A stretch of DNA of 64,000 nt, taken from contig OY730175.1 of NCBI GenBank assembly GCA_963422465.1, positions 558,001 through 622,000 of the forward strand, read 5' to 3'. Shown piece by piece: positions 63,479 through 64,000 of this stretch. The notes beneath the pieces were generated by a model. It worked only from the letters and a program-made list of their open reading frames with translations. It was not told the origin of the DNA and did not search any database. The translations under genes were made by a program, and so were the position numbers. Every line of letters begins with the position of its first letter. Position 1 is the first letter of the stretch. The stretch is from Lichina pygmaea (Eukaryota; Ascomycota; Lichinomycetes; Lichinales; Lichinaceae).

Positions 63479-64000
63479 TTAGAGTCGCCCCCAAATGCTA
63501 CCAATTTGATTCCGAGACGGGCATCAAGGAGTGCATCTGAGAAGTATTATATAAAGATCCTAGCAGAAAAAGACCTGGTAAGCTCACTACTGACCATAGT
63601 GTTTCATTATAGGAACATCACAGAAATTGTCTATTTCAGTGCACAAGTAGAAGATAGTGCTACTGCTTCCCTATAATCTACTCAAATCTTGATTGATAAC
63701 TCCATGGGTAAGTTGGGATGGTTTTTTGATGGATATTTGGTGGTAAAACTGATTTGCGTTGAGCCTAACATTTGTGATGCTCAGCACCCTACGGTAGTTC
63801 CAAAAGTTTGCAATGTTGCGGCCGCTCCTGTTTGACGAATGACTGGTGGCAGCTTCGGCGTAACAGGCCCCTCTCAAGATCCCATGAAACAAGACCCAGT
63901 CCTTCCGCCCTCGTCTGCGAGTGGCGCTACCACGAAAAAGGTCAACCGATATCATTTGCGATCCCACCGGAAGATGTTGGAAGCTGATGTCCTGCAGTCG
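63479..64000. other. Right edge, no gene identified
   Basis: AT-rich sequence including the right arm of the 31-bp inverted repeat. A 98-codon minus-strand frame (63967-63671) spans that arm and has no recognisable family. Confidence 0.4.

Larger units (their letters stand above)
62764..63776. repeat. Composite repeat bounded by a 31-bp inverted repeat
   Basis: 62764-62794 and 63746-63776 are exact inverted copies (31 bp, containing GTTAGGCTCAACGCAAATC). Between them lie repeat D copy 2 (62822-63067) and a LINE insertion (63106-63465). This may be a small transposon whose terminal repeats survive, or a chance nest of repeats. No transposase is visible. Confidence 0.55.

Noticed and set aside
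1-64000. tRNA, rRNA or snRNA genes
   Set aside because: I looked for T-loop GTTCGAATC-type sequence with matching acceptor stems and found none I could support; a tRNAscan/Infernal run would settle it.

Overview
The window looks like nuclear DNA of a filamentous ascomycete (Pezizomycotina). Genes carry short GT-AG introns of about 55-300 bp. The gene set is fungal: DASH Spc19, a SUR7 eisosome-type protein, Rho3, RAVE Rav2/Rogdi, and a STRIPAK SLMAP/PRO45-type protein. COP9 subunit 2 is present, which points away from budding yeasts. I cannot name the genus.

Layout. 1-9.85 kb is an AT-richer block of mobile-element remains: an edge fragment, a Ty1/copia-like scrap, a broken Ty3/gypsy chromovirus with both LTRs, and a pogo/Fot1-type DNA transposon with an RIP-like stop pattern. 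At about 9.9 kb composition switches to GC-rich host DNA. 10-25 kb holds octanoyltransferase (LIPB), the FHA/tail-anchor protein, Mgr2/Romo1 (five exons), a 5'-truncated LINE with a 13-bp target duplication, Rho3 (ten exons, four of only 15-18 nt), Cwc25 and CSN2. 25-31.8 kb shows no convincing gene, only low-complexity and GTAC-rich DNA. 31.8-42.1 kb holds otubain, Spc19, Rav2/Rogdi, a SUR7-family protein and a selenoprotein-K-like membrane protein. 42.1-49.5 kb looks accessory: an unrecognised two-exon gene, an OTU2-like gene with interrupted N-terminus, a methyltransferase pseudogene and dispersed repeats. 49.5-62.4 kb holds a Cys-rich surface protein, a SPOUT1-type RNA methyltransferase with a possible antisense gene in its last intron, a fold-back element, lipoyl synthase divergent from Rsm22, and a choline/ethanolamine phosphotransferase. 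62.7-64 kb is nested repeats with a second young LINE copy.

Themes. Several products act in mitochondria: LIPB and lipoyl synthase are the two successive enzymes of lipoate assembly, Rsm22 serves the mitoribosome, and Mgr2 the TIM23 translocase. Exons of 9-18 nt recur in four unrelated genes. Long poly-G/poly-C tracts (18-33 bp) recur, and one can be compared with a LINE sister copy holding only five. Exon boundaries were worked out by eye from splice consensus, reading phase and family conservation, and need transcript support.
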